DNA of 64,000 bases from Pomphorhynchus laevis (Eukaryota > Acanthocephala > Palaeacanthocephala > Echinorhynchida > Pomphorhynchidae), in NCBI GenBank assembly GCA_012934845.2, contig WNNJ02001290.1, forward strand, positions 62,001-126,000, given 5' to 3'. Below the pieces are notes generated by a model, which made no database searches, was not told the DNA's origin, and saw only the letters and a program-made list of their open reading frames with translations. The translations under genes and the position numbers were made by a program. Every line of letters begins with the position of its first letter. Position 1 is the first letter of the stretch. Shown here piece after piece: positions 12,500 to 22,739 of the stretch.

Positions 12500-13210
12500 T
12501 ATAATCTTATATATCCACTCAACCATTCTTCCTGACCTTAATGATATCGTATTCTTTGGTTTCTACATTGGCGATAATCTTCATCTCAAGCCATTTGTTT
12601 CCCATAAAGTCCGTTCCTCGTTCCTGATACTTCGTGATATTCGCCGTCTTCATAGGTTGATCAATTTTGATCCCTTCCTGTCGTTAATGATATCGTATTC
12701 CTCGGTTTCTACTTTGACAATCAAATTTCTCTCAAGCCATTTGTTTCCGATAAATTCCGCTCCTTATTCATGCTACTCTGTGATATTCGCCGTATTCGCA
12801 TGTTGTTCGATTTTCGCTCCTGCATTTCCCTTTTATCCGCATTTTTATTTTTCCGAATCGATTATTGCTTTAGTCTCTTATCCAAATCTCTCAAAACTAC
12901 TCTCTAACGTCTTCAACGTATTGTAAACTCAGTAGTTCGAGCTTTTCTACGTCTCCACCGTTTTAACCACATATATCAACATATTTTCTATATTTCCTTG
13001 CATCCCACAATTAGCCATCATGTCCAATTTCATTTGATTCTCCTGACCCGTCGTGTACTACATCGCAATTCACCTTCGTAATTATATCTTCCATATCTCG
13101 ATGAGTCTCGTCCTGTTTATTTATCCTTAAGATCATCTCATTCCCGTCTCCTCTACACTCCAAATTATTTGACAAATTACCGCATCTTTTCCTTTCCTGT
13201 TGTTGCTGTT
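12500..13210 (+). mobile_element. Decayed L2-type LINE 3' part with internal duplication
   Basis: The plus strand encodes DIVFFGFYIGDNLHLKPF and RSSFLILRDIRRLHRLI, matching the C-terminal third of the ORF2 of the complete L2 element next door (VFLGFHFDNRLSLKPF, RSSTLILRNLRQVRRLI). The same stretch (about 12530-12670) appears a second time at about 12680-12820, so this remnant carries an internal direct duplication. Stops are frequent. It lies directly upstream of the complete L2 element in the same orientation. Confidence 0.7.
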
Positions 13211-13338
13211 CTTGCTTAAAAAAAGTTAGATAAAAAGTTAAAACGTTAAAAAAAGTTTGAGATAAATAACATACAATTATTCCTGTCAGTTCCGCTGGCT
13301 ACGCTCGCGGATTGAGCTCAATCTATCGATAAAAGGTC

Positions 13339-14664
13339 ATGCCTAAAAAAGCGCGATCTCAGATCCCTGTTCCTTATCAAGAATCTTCCACATCAGAATG
13401 CAATGATGGTTATACCAGCTTTGAAGTTGGATGCGATTCCAAAGATTGCGATGTATGGACACTTGTTCGTGTTAAAATATCCGACCACTCGGTGTATAAA
13501 CGTAAACATTTCACTTGCGGTTTTTGTACATCAGTACGACTACTACAGTTATCCTGCTCATCTACTCCTGTATCACACACGACCACTCAAACCAATGCTG
13601 TTTTAGATGTTTCCCTCGCATCAACACCTGACTTCGCATCATATAATCCCATTATTAAACCTACTCTCTCACACACTCCTCGTTCAACTACGTACCAAAC
13701 TTCCATTAATCTTTCTCATTCTAACAATGCTAACGGTAAAGCTTTTCATCTCGTACCTCCTCTTTCCTATTCCTCCCCCAATCTAAATAAATCTCAAACT
13801 TCTTTATTCTCCTCACGTACTCCTTACTCGACCTCCCCTGTATCACCTCTCAATAATTTACACCCTTCCATCAAAATCATTTCAAGTAACATTTCCGATC
13901 AACTGATTCAACACTCCATTCCTGTCACTCATGCCTCAACCTATTTTAATTCTCCTTACTCTATCTCCCACGTAACACTTCCAAATAATTTACAACCTTC
14001 ATTCAAAATCATATCCAGTCACATCTCTGATCAACCGATTCAACACCCCGCTCCTGTCACACTTGCTCCAACCAATATTAATTCTTTATCAAGCACCCCT
14101 GTCATTTCCACTTCTATCTGCTCATCTACCTCGACTCCTACCAGCTCTGTCCGTCCACCACTTCCACGAAATCGTTTTCCTTCGCGCGATCGCTGTATAA
14201 TCACATCAAACTTTAAGCTTTCCGAATCTGCATCTCCACAATCTCGCCTCGATGATGATGTATCTGCTTTCAGGTCTATCCTAGCAACCATTCTTCCTGA
14301 TGATAACCCATCACTCTTCAATAATATCGCTCCTGTATCCTTTATTCGTTTAAACAAATCTACTAAATCCAATCATCTCCGTCCTCCACTCTTAAAAATT
14401 GTTTTCCGACATAGTTCACATGCCTATTCGGTACTCTCCCAACGTTTTAAACTTCTTACCACTTCATCTACTTGCCGTATCTTTCCTGACCGCTCCCCTT
14501 CTGATATTGCCCAGCTCAATTTAGCTCGCATTGAAAAACATCGACGTGAAACAAACGGCGAGTCATCCTTATCTATACGTAAAATCAACGGAAATTTTCA
14601 CGTTCTTCACACAAGGCCAAAAATTCGATGGCGTCCCATCTCTCCCCCTTGTCTTCTTCTCTAG
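13339..14664 (+). CDS. L2-type LINE ORF1 protein
   Basis: A 441-residue protein, probably the RNA-binding partner of ORF2. Near the N terminus is a Cys-rich module: C32, C37, C60 and C63 in the pattern C-x4-C-D-V-W-T-x-V-x-V, then F-T-C-G-F-C, probably a zinc finger. A long Ser/Thr/Pro-rich, low-complexity middle (about residues 70-290) follows. The C-terminal part (about 300-441) starts with SPQSRLDDD and contains an RRM-like region with FRHSSHAYSVLSQRFKLL. The ATG at 13339 follows the conserved leader directly and is shared with the deleted copy at 18.8 kb. The minus-strand frame at 14040-14372 is a shadow. Confidence 0.82.
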   Translation: MPKKARSQIPVPYQESSTSECNDGYTSFEVGCDSKDCDVWTLVRVKISDHSVYKRKHFTCGFCTSVRLLQLSCSSTPVSHTTTQTNAVLDVSLASTPDFASYNPIIKPTLSHTPRSTTYQTSINLSHSNNANGKAFHLVPPLSYSSPNLNKSQTSLFSSRTPYSTSPVSPLNNLHPSIKIISSNISDQLIQHSIPVTHASTYFNSPYSISHVTLPNNLQPSFKIISSHISDQPIQHPAPVTLAPTNINSLSSTPVISTSICSSTSTPTSSVRPPLPRNRFPSRDRCIITSNFKLSESASPQSRLDDDVSAFRSILATILPDDNPSLFNNIAPVSFIRLNKSTKSNHLRPPLLKIVFRHSSHAYSVLSQRFKLLTTSSTCRIFPDRSPSDIAQLNLARIEKHRRETNGESSLSIRKINGNFHVLHTRPKIRWRPISPPCLLL

Positions 14665-17537
14665 TCGATCTCGCTCCTGAGCATACTTTTCGTCTTAGTC
14701 TATTCAATACTCACTCCATTCTTAATAAAGCTGATATGCTTCTCGATATCTTCGATCAATTATCTATCGATATTCTCTGCATTACCGAATCCTGGCACTC
14801 TGACTCCGACGATCTTGCTATTCGTCGTCTATGTCGCTCTGGTTGTTCACTAGTTGAATCAGCTCGTCAAATTACATCTCATACATCTACTGTGTCTAAC
14901 CATGGCGGTATTGTTGCCATTGCTCGTCACCCAATGTCTTTACGTAAAATCAACGTTAACATCCGTTACACTTCGTTCGAATTACTCATATGCAGATTAT
15001 CAACGCATTTCCCTCTGGAACTTGTGATTGTATACCGTCCAGGTTCAGTTGCCCAATCACGTATCTTCTTTAACGACCTTGCAGATCTAATGTCTCACTG
15101 TTCATTGTCTTATACTCCTTCTTTTGTTCTCGGTGACTTTAACATTCGTCTTGATCGCCCGTCTGACTCTGACTCTATCACTTTAACTAATCTTTTTTCT
15201 GATTTTAACTATAAATTACTTTCAACAAGCCCAACTCATATTCTCGGCGGTGCTCTCGACATCATTGCTGTTCCAAACTGCTTCAATGACTATACCTCAT
15301 TGTCAATTACTGATCCTGGTTTGTCCGACCATTTCCTTGTCACTCTTACTCTTACTCGTCCCCATCCTTCTTCTCCGCCTTTACCTTTATCTACACCAAG
15401 TCGACCCTGGAAGCTTCTCGATATCCCTATTCTCTGCACAGCCTTACTCAATTCTTCACTCTTTTCACTTCCTCTTAACTATCTCTCTCCCGATGACCTC
15501 TGCATTCTGCTTGATTCTGAACTAACGTCGATCCTCAATAACCTTCTGCCTAGTCGACTTCGACGTTCCCAGCGCTTGCGCTATGCTCCCTGGTTCGATT
15601 CTGACTGTAGTCTTTCTAAGCGTCGACTCCGTCACTGTTTTCGTATGTATAAACGCTTTCTTAAACGTTCACTTAACTCACTCTCTCCAAATCTTCGTGA
15701 TTCCTACTTTTCTCAACGCAGTTCACATCTCATTCTTATACGTACTAAACGTACTCTCTTTTGGCGAAATCAACTCGAGTCATCGTCCAACTCTAAATCT
15801 CATTGGAAAATCTTAAACTCGATTCTTTCACGATCATCTACTTCTTGTAATATAAATCCTGATGAATTTTCTTCTTATCTACAAACTAAGCTATCTAATT
15901 TACTTTCCCTACAACCCGTAGCCCCCTTGTACCCACTCTTCTCTTTAAATACTTCCCTCCCAGAACTATTCCACCTTCTTCCCGTTTCGTCTGATGAAGT
16001 TTCTTCGGTTCTGCTGTCATTACCTAACAAAATCTCTCCTCATGACCCAATTCCAACTCACTTACTTAAAAATATCTGCTCCACTATCTCACCCTTCCTA
16101 ACCAAATTGTTCAACTCGTCCATCCGTAGCCGTACATTTCCTTCCGTCTGGAAATGTGCCACTGTTCGGCTTCTCATCAAAAAGCAATCTCTCGACTCCT
16201 CACTACCATCTTCGTACCGTCCAATCTCACTTCTCCCAACCCTCTCTAAACTCCTTGAGCGTCTCGTTCTTAAGCAAGTTAATACATATCTCTATTCCTC
16301 TAACTTATTTCCTCCCTTCCAAGCCGCTTTTCGCTCTAATTACTCTACCGAAATTGCATGTCTTAAAGTTTATAACGACTTACTCATATCGCGCGATCAT
16401 AAATTATGTAGTGTCATAGTTTCTCTTGATCTATCATCTGCTTTTGACATCGTCGATCACTCGATTCTTCTCCATCGCCTTCGTCATGATTATGGCTTCT
16501 CTTTACCCACTGTATCATGGTTTTCTTCATATCTATCAAACCGTACATTTCGCGTATATTCTAACTCTTCTCTCTCCCATCCTTCGTCCATTCCGTCCGG
16601 TGTTCCACAAGGCTCCGTATTAGGCCCTATACTTTTCTCTCTTCTTCTTGGTGATTTGTCTTCGATTTCTCATAAATTTAACTTCCATGTTATGCAATAT
16701 GCTGATGACATTCTCATCTATGCTCATGCACCTGTTTATCGTATTCACGATCTTAGTGTTTCCGCTTCGGACTGTCTTGTCTCAATTTCCAATCATCTTT
16801 CTTCCCTTCGCCTTTCTCTGAATCCTGATAAATCCAAAATTATGAGGATCCTACCTCGACGCCTCGGCTTCAAACCTCCCTCCGTATCATTAAATTCTAC
16901 AATTCTTCCTATCGTTGATAATCTCGTTTTCCTAGGCTTCCATTTTGACAACCGACTTTCACTTAAACCTTTCGTTAGAGATAAAGTACGCTCATCTACC
17001 TTGATACTCCGCAACCTCCGTCAAGTTCGTAGATTGATCGATTTCCCTTCTTGTATGACTCTCATATCATCTCTCCTTTTTTCTAGACTCGATTATTGTC
17101 TTAGTCTATTTTCCAACTCACCTAAATCCACTCTTCTTCCCCTACAACGCATCGTCAACGCAGCTGTCCGAATTCTCCTCCGTCTTCGTCGTTTTGATCA
17201 TACATCCTACCATCTTGCTTCTCTCGATTTGCCTACAATTTATTGTCGTGTTCAAATTCGTCTTCTTATCGTTACTTTCCGCCTTGTAACTTTTCATACC
17301 CCTTCATTTCTCAACCTTCCTTTTCTTGATAATTCTCGTCCTGTTTACTGTTCCTTGCGTTCCTGTAATTCCCTTCTTTTACATGTCCCAAACTACTCTA
17401 CCTCCTTTGGACTCCGCTCCTTCCTGGTGGCTGCTCCTCTATCGTGGAATCATCTGCCCATTCATATACGCCAATCAACTTCCCTGCAGTGCTTCAAACG
17501 ACAAATCCGATCCCATTTTAACAATTTATCTGCTTGA
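14628..17537 (+). CDS. L2-type LINE ORF2: endonuclease and reverse transcriptase
   Basis: A 969-residue polyprotein that nicks target DNA and copies the element RNA onto the nick. The N-terminal apurinic-type endonuclease shows CITESW, the YRPG turn, LGDFNIRL near residue 167 and LSDHFLV near residue 235. The RT domain (about 480-760) shows SYRPISLLPTLSKLLERL, motif A with AFDIVDH near 604, GVPQGSVLGPILF, and QYADD near 690. The C-terminal region ends SFGLRSFLVAAPLSWNHLP, a signature shared with the fragments at 19.9 and 34.9 kb. No RNase H was seen. The ATG at 14628 lies inside the end of ORF1, which suggests reinitiation or leaky translation. Confidence 0.88.
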   Translation: MASHLSPLSSSLVDLAPEHTFRLSLFNTHSILNKADMLLDIFDQLSIDILCITESWHSDSDDLAIRRLCRSGCSLVESARQITSHTSTVSNHGGIVAIARHPMSLRKINVNIRYTSFELLICRLSTHFPLELVIVYRPGSVAQSRIFFNDLADLMSHCSLSYTPSFVLGDFNIRLDRPSDSDSITLTNLFSDFNYKLLSTSPTHILGGALDIIAVPNCFNDYTSLSITDPGLSDHFLVTLTLTRPHPSSPPLPLSTPSRPWKLLDIPILCTALLNSSLFSLPLNYLSPDDLCILLDSELTSILNNLLPSRLRRSQRLRYAPWFDSDCSLSKRRLRHCFRMYKRFLKRSLNSLSPNLRDSYFSQRSSHLILIRTKRTLFWRNQLESSSNSKSHWKILNSILSRSSTSCNINPDEFSSYLQTKLSNLLSLQPVAPLYPLFSLNTSLPELFHLLPVSSDEVSSVLLSLPNKISPHDPIPTHLLKNICSTISPFLTKLFNSSIRSRTFPSVWKCATVRLLIKKQSLDSSLPSSYRPISLLPTLSKLLERLVLKQVNTYLYSSNLFPPFQAAFRSNYSTEIACLKVYNDLLISRDHKLCSVIVSLDLSSAFDIVDHSILLHRLRHDYGFSLPTVSWFSSYLSNRTFRVYSNSSLSHPSSIPSGVPQGSVLGPILFSLLLGDLSSISHKFNFHVMQYADDILIYAHAPVYRIHDLSVSASDCLVSISNHLSSLRLSLNPDKSKIMRILPRRLGFKPPSVSLNSTILPIVDNLVFLGFHFDNRLSLKPFVRDKVRSSTLILRNLRQVRRLIDFPSCMTLISSLLFSRLDYCLSLFSNSPKSTLLPLQRIVNAAVRILLRLRRFDHTSYHLASLDLPTIYCRVQIRLLIVTFRLVTFHTPSFLNLPFLDNSRPVYCSLRSCNSLLLHVPNYSTSFGLRSFLVAAPLSWNHLPIHIRQSTSLQCFKRQIRSHFNNLSA

Positions 17538-17566
17538 CTTTCTCATTTTTGTTTGTGGACTTGTAA

Positions 17567-17583
17567 GCGTACAGCTTGTACGC
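17567..17583 (+). promoter_or_regulatory. L2 3' UTR hairpin, likely RT recognition structure
   Basis: GCGTAC and GTACGC pair around the loop AGCTT, 30 nt after the ORF2 stop and just before GCATTTGCC. The 35.1-kb copy has GCGTGC/GCACGC at the same place, a compensatory A-T to G-C change. Hairpins of this kind at the 3' end of L2/CR1-type LINEs are known to be bound by their own RT. Its role here is inferred. Confidence 0.6.
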
Positions 17584-17639
17584 ATTTGCCACATTAAATA
17601 AATTTGTATTATTATTGCTTAAAATTTGCTCCCTTCGTA

Positions 17640-17790
17640 CATCCGTTTGACTTGTTCATACTATTCAAAATTCGTCCTCGGGATTTTTAATCAGTTTGAT
17701 CATTTCCTTCATTCTTAGTGGGCTTGTAATCGCGTCGTTGGTACGCATTTGCAACTCAAAATTAATTTATCTTTTTTATATATAATTATT
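17640..17790 (+). mobile_element. Second L2-type 3' tail fragment
   Basis: Directly after the complete L2 copy lies another diverged 3' end. It has GGGCTTGTAATCGCG, a weaker hairpin (GCGT/ACGC at 17732-17746), GCATTTGCAACTC and an A/T-rich tail. It may be an older insertion into which, or beside which, the complete element landed. Confidence 0.55.
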
Positions 17791-17799
17791 TATAATTAT

Positions 17800-18765
17800 T
17801 TATCTTTATTTTTTATTTATATATAGTATAACATACGTAGACTCAGTTAGCTGATCTGATTTCTTCTATTCATTTAAAATCATTTTAAGTATTTTATAGG
17901 TCTTCGAGTATGAACTGTTCGAAAGCAGCTTTGACCATGAATGATATACAGTCGTGTAACGTTTTGCTTTCTTAGTCTTAATTACTGACGATATCCTTAT
18001 TATTCAACCTTATATCGTTTGGAGGTTCTAGATATTCGTCATTATTTGAGCTTATGTCGCCACTTACATTTAACATTTTAAAATCGACGAAGGCTATTTC
18101 CTTATTTACATGTTGACTAAATGTTTCTTCGGGGTACTTTGCTATATTAAGATTCGCCACAACTCGTCGGTATTGATCCGCCGTGTGAAATTAACGAGGA
18201 CTTCGGGCCGATTTCCGTAACTTTTGCGGTGTAGCAAGTGGCAAATACATGACGTTTCTCTCATGTTCTTTGACAACCAGAGTATCCGAATTTATTTAAA
18301 AAATTTATAAAAAAATCCAATTGTTAAGGTTTATATTGTTGATTAGTTCACACTAGAATGAATTACGACGTTTATGTCTAAGCAACTTTTAACGGGTACT
18401 TTCGTGATTACTAATATACAAGAGGCTACAATTGCATGCAAGTACATAAGGAAGTACTTCTTCCCAATGAGTAATCGATTGTTGTTTTGTTCTCAAATCT
18501 AACAATATTCTAGTCCCTAATAGTCCGGCATATATCTCTGCCTGGTCATTTCCTCAAAAATTAAAATATGTTGAATGATTCTATTATATACCTCTTAAAT
18601 ATAAGTATTTATTAATTTTTCACGAAGTGAAACAGGTTCCGTTATCCTAGCCTATATACTTGGGTACTTTAACAGTGATAAGAGTACATTGAAAAATTGA
18701 GTACACTGGTAAAATAGAGTACACTTGCTAAAAAATTGTCTTGATGATAATAAATACATTCCAGA
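17800..18765. other. Intergenic DNA
   Basis: No gene was recognised. The 60-residue minus-strand frame at 17978-18160 has no known motif and is probably random. The phrase TTGAGTACAC(T)/TAGAGTACAC recurs near 18690-18725. Confidence 0.4.
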
Positions 18766-18769
18766 TTTT

Positions 18770-20110
18770 TCCTGTCAGTTCCAGCCTATTCCTGTCATTT
18801 CCGCTCGCTACGCTCGCGAATCGAGCTTTATCTCTCGATAAAAGATCATGCCCAGGAAAGCTCGATCTCAAATCCCTGTTCCTGATTACGCATCTTCCAC
18901 ATCGGAATGCATTGATCGTTATACAAGTTTGGAAGTTGGATGCGATTGTAAAGATTGTGACGTATGGACACTTCTTTGAGTTAAAATATCTGACCATTCG
19001 GTGTATCAAAGTAAACCGTTTACGTGTGGTTTTTGCACATCAGTAAAACTTTTACAGCTATCCTGCTCATCCACTTCTATCTCGCATACGACTACTCAGA
19101 CCGCTACTGTTTTTGACGGTTCCCTCGCATCAACAGCTGACTTCGCATCGTATAACCCCATTCTTGAACCTTCTCACACACTCCTCGTTCAACAACGAAT
19201 AAAACTTCCGTTCATCTTCATCGTCCTAACAATGCAAACGATAAAGTTGTTCATCTCGTACTTGCTCATTCCTATTCCTCCCCATCTAAATACATCTCAT
19301 ACTTTTTTCTTCGCTTCACGTACTCCTTACTCTACCTCCCCGTATCACTTCTCAATAATTTAGGATCCTTCCGCCAAAATCACCTCCAGTACTCCACTTT
19401 TGTCATACATGCTCCACTTCTACCACAACACCACTTTTGTCACACATGCTTAAACCTATCTTTATTCTCCATTGAGCACCCATGTTATTCCCACTTCTAC
19501 CTGCTTTCCTTCCTCTACTCCTACCAGTTCTGTCCGTCCACTACTTTCACGTAATCTCAATAATTTACATCCTTCCGTCAAAATTATCTCAATTACTACA
19601 CTTCTGTCACACATGATCCACTTCTGTCACATCACTCCACTTCTGCCTCTACTCCTAACAATTCTGTCCGTCTATTACTTCCATTAAATCGTTTTCCTTC
19701 GCGCGATCGCTGTATAATCATATCTAACTTTAAGCTTTCCAAATCTCCTTCTCCACAATTTCGTCTCGATAATGATGTATCTGCTTTCAGATATATCCTA
19801 GCATCTATTCTTCCTGATGATAATCCATCCCATTTCAATAATATTGCGCTTGTATCTTTTATCCGTTGAAACAAATCCACTAAATCCAACTTTTGGCTTC
19901 CGCTCCTTCCTTGTGGCTACTCCTTTCTCGTGGAATCATCTGCCCATTCATATTCTCCAATCAACCTCAATGCAGTGCTTCAAACGTCAAATCCGATCAC
20001 ATTTAAACAATTTAACTAATTTATCTGTGACTTTTGCTGTTTTTTGTTGGTTAGTGGACTTATAAGCGCGCAGCTGGCAAGCATTTGCCACTTTTAATAA
20101 ATTATAATTG
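18770..20110 (+). mobile_element. Internally deleted L2-type LINE
   Basis: The 5' leader and ORF1 start match the complete element (ATG at 18848, module CDVWT and FTCGFC), but ORF1 is broken by stops and rearranged in its Ser/Pro-rich middle. Near 19890 the sequence jumps from the ORF1 segment just before AATCATCTCC (parental position about 14371) to the ORF2 segment FGFRSFLVATPFSWNHLP (parental about 17406). About 3 kb, including the endonuclease and RT, is missing. The 3' UTR, a decayed hairpin (20066-20082) and the tail are kept. It resembles non-autonomous half-LINEs that keep both ends. Confidence 0.82.
18848..19888 (+). pseudogene. ORF1 remnant of the deleted L2 element
   Basis: The frame starts MPRKARSQIPVPDYAS and keeps the zinc-type module (CDCKDCDVWT, FTCGFC at about 19025-19040). 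It is then broken by several stops and frame changes. The part corresponding to SRLDDDVSAF reads FRLDNDVSAF near 19760. Part of the low-complexity middle is repeated, with recurring CTTCTGTCACACATGATCCA-like phrases at 19390-19640. Confidence 0.7.
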
Positions 20111-20249
20111 AACTCGAAAATTACCGTTTGAGAACTAGTATCGTAATATTTAAATTCAAACACAAAGTGATTTATTTCGTCTACTACAACTAGTAAGTAC
20201 TTGAGAGTATCAAACCTTTGAGGTCGACTGTGATTCTCTTAAATACTTA

Positions 20250-22010
20250 AGTTGCTTTATTATTAAATACAAGGCGTTAACTGAGAAGCTGTTTTGCCAG
20301 ATCAAAAAAATACAAATTAATTCAGTAAATTGTCAGCATCAATATCAGCAGGATTCAAGGTATCCGTTGAAGTGTGAATGTCGATTATCCATCCATGCTA
20401 GGCACAGTCGCTTGAAGTGCTTCATCGAAGAAGCAGCGACGACTTCCCCAGACAACACATTGCCCAAGTTGAGCGCGCGATACGACAGTCAGAAGTTGGC
20501 AGGCAATTGCGAATGGTGCCTCTTATACAGCGATTTCGAGTGACCGCGTAATGTCCTACTTCTCAATCCAAGGATTTTAGCGGGGAAGCCATCAAGTTTG
20601 TTTATAATCGCCCAAAGGCAAAACAAGTCTAGCAAGACAAATTTGTCACGAATCGAGCTAAAAGCTAGCGCACGCAGCCGCATGCGGTAGGACGTTCCAG
20701 CTCTAAAGCATATCCTTGAACATCTCTTCAGTACCGACTCATAGTCGAGCAATTCTCGCTTAGTGGTAGGAAAGCATGCAGGGATGCAGTACTCCAGATC
20801 AGGGCGGACTAGAGAGCGATGAATTATTACACCAAAGTCTTAATGGTGTTCAACTTCATTTAATAACGCACTACCAATGCGATACTGGGACGACGAAGTA
20901 GTCTTCCCCATTCTCATCAAAACACATTTATCAACGTTTAACATGAGTCCAGTGGCTTCACACCATTCAGTAAGGCAGTCCAGGTCTTCCTGTAGTTACT
21001 GACAATCGGTAGGAGTACGAACAACAGTCCAGATTTTTAAATAATCAGCATATGCTAAAACAGGGTTCTTTAAACGCAGAAGCAGGTCATTAAGAAATAC
21101 GACAAAAATAAGAGGGCCAATAACAAATCCTTGAGGTACACCGGAAAGCACTCAAGAGCACTTTAAAAGAACACCACCAACTCTTACTTGGAATGACCGC
21201 AAATATAAGAAATTCTCAATCAACTTAATGGTCTGAAAATGGAAACCATAGTGAGCAAGCAATGAGACGATACCGTCATGAGACACGGTCAAAGGCCTTA
21301 AAAAGTCCAAAAAGACATTATCGATAACACATCCAGAACTCAAGGCGTTCGTCTATCTTTCACGAGATGTTATTAAATTGGTTAAACAAGAACGGCCCTG
21401 CATAAATCCGTGTTGTGAGTCCGATAGAATACTGTTTTTCTTAAGATGAAGTGGAATATGCTTCGAGACTAATTTTTCGAGAATTTTGGAAAACACGCAA
21501 GTAAGACTAATAGGGCGAAAGTCTGACGAATTAACAGGTCGGTGCTTCTTGGGTATCAGAACTACAATGGCCAGCTTTCAAATATCAGGAATCCAGCAAT
21601 GTTTGAGGCTGTGTCGAAAAACAGAAGTTAGATGCTGACAGAGAGAATAAGCTAAAGCACGAACCAGAAAAGGTGTAATGTCATCAGGGCCCGGATAGCC
21701 AAATTGCCCCAGCGCCAATAATTCACTGTAAATATCATCTACTTCAATCTCTATCGCGCAGTAGCGGATATGATCAAGGACCGCCTGCCAGACGAACTGA
21801 TTAAAGTCTACCGTAGAGTTACATGGAACCGCGAAGATCTTTGTTAGATGATTAGCAATCTGGGTTTCCCCTACAGAGCTCAATCGGACGAGTGAATGAA
21901 GTTAATTCCCGTTTGAACGTTTGGGGAACTACGAACGTAGGACCAGAATCTTTTCGGATTATGAGAAATACACATTGCAATGTTGTTCTCGAATGATTGT
22001 CTTTTTTAAA
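20250..22010 (-). mobile_element. CR1-like LINE, heavily decayed
   Basis: The minus strand can be followed from NPKRFWSYVRSS (about 21960) through GYPGPDDITPFLVRAL, RPISLTCVFSKILEKLV, QHGFMQGRSCLTNLI, GVPQGFVIGPLIF and an altered active site, AYADYLKIW, to the C-terminal RTLRGHSKSL segment at 20550. Stops and frame changes are numerous, and a segment is missing around 20830. The 3' UTR (GATCTGGCAAAACAGC) resembles that of the element at 32.4 kb. Gene-like minus frames at 20489-20752, 21152-21343 and 21578-21883 are parts of it. Confidence 0.8.
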
Positions 22011-22700
22011 TTTAATTACATAAAAGGCTCCGGGACGATTAAAACGTTGTTCAATTTCTCAACGTATCTTACATTTGGTGCAGACTTTATCTAATTGCAT
22101 AAATAATACGTAATTGGTTTAAGCAAATAAAGATACGCGGCGAAAACATAGATGGGATAATAATGTGATATTCTTTAAAATCTTTAAAATCTTCTAGTAT
22201 AGTGTGAATGTGAGTGAGATTAACATCTCCAACATAGTTTTACTGGTTTGTACGCAATATTAAATTTAAAACAGTATAACTCTAACCTCAATTTTTCGAC
22301 TTCTTAATTCTTGATGAGATTCCTAACTTTACCTTTGAATGTAAACGAAAAAAATAATTTTTGGTCAGTAACCACAGTAAACTCTTTCCCAGTTTGACCG
22401 TGACGACATTTTTATCAAGTATCCACAATTGCATGTGACTATTTTTAAAACACCAAGTATATTCATTCAGTTTCGTTTAATGCTCGTGAAAAAAAGCGAC
22501 AGGTCGTTTATTCTGACTAAGTGAAGCAACAATCACATTAAAAAAGAGCAATTAGAATGCATTGTGTCAAAAATGTGCACTAGCGAAAACTTGTCGGAGC
22601 TTGGAAAGGCTTCTAATTCCATTCTAATTTTCACAATTTACAAGGGAAAATTGTTGCAAAAGGTATGGATTTGTGCTCTTCCAATCGAAATAAAGACAAT
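22010..22700. other. Intergenic DNA
   Basis: No gene was recognised. The 5' end of the following LINE may lie in the last part of this stretch, but its limit could not be seen. Confidence 0.4.
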
Positions 22701-22739
22701 AAGGTAAGTGCTTTGTTGCCAAATTTTGCTAATGACTCG

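Larger units (their letters stand above)
13281..17616 (+). mobile_element. L2-clade LINE, both ORFs open
   Basis: The element has a short 5' leader (TCCTGTCAGTTCCGCT onward), ORF1 (13339-14664), ORF2 (14628-17537), a short 3' UTR with a hairpin, and an (ATT)n-type tail. The two ORFs overlap by 37 nt. Neither is interrupted, and the endonuclease and RT catalytic residues are present. RT phrases such as LDLSSAFDIVDHSILLHRL, GVPQGSVLGPILF and QYADDILIY place it in the L2/CR1 group, closest to L2. The 5' boundary rests on the shared leader of the copy at 18770. No target-site duplication was recognised. It could be a recent, possibly competent copy. Confidence 0.88.

Noticed and set aside
14040-14372. 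110-codon minus-strand frame opposite L2 ORF1
   Set aside because: It is a shadow of the Ser/Pro-rich ORF1, with no independent motif.
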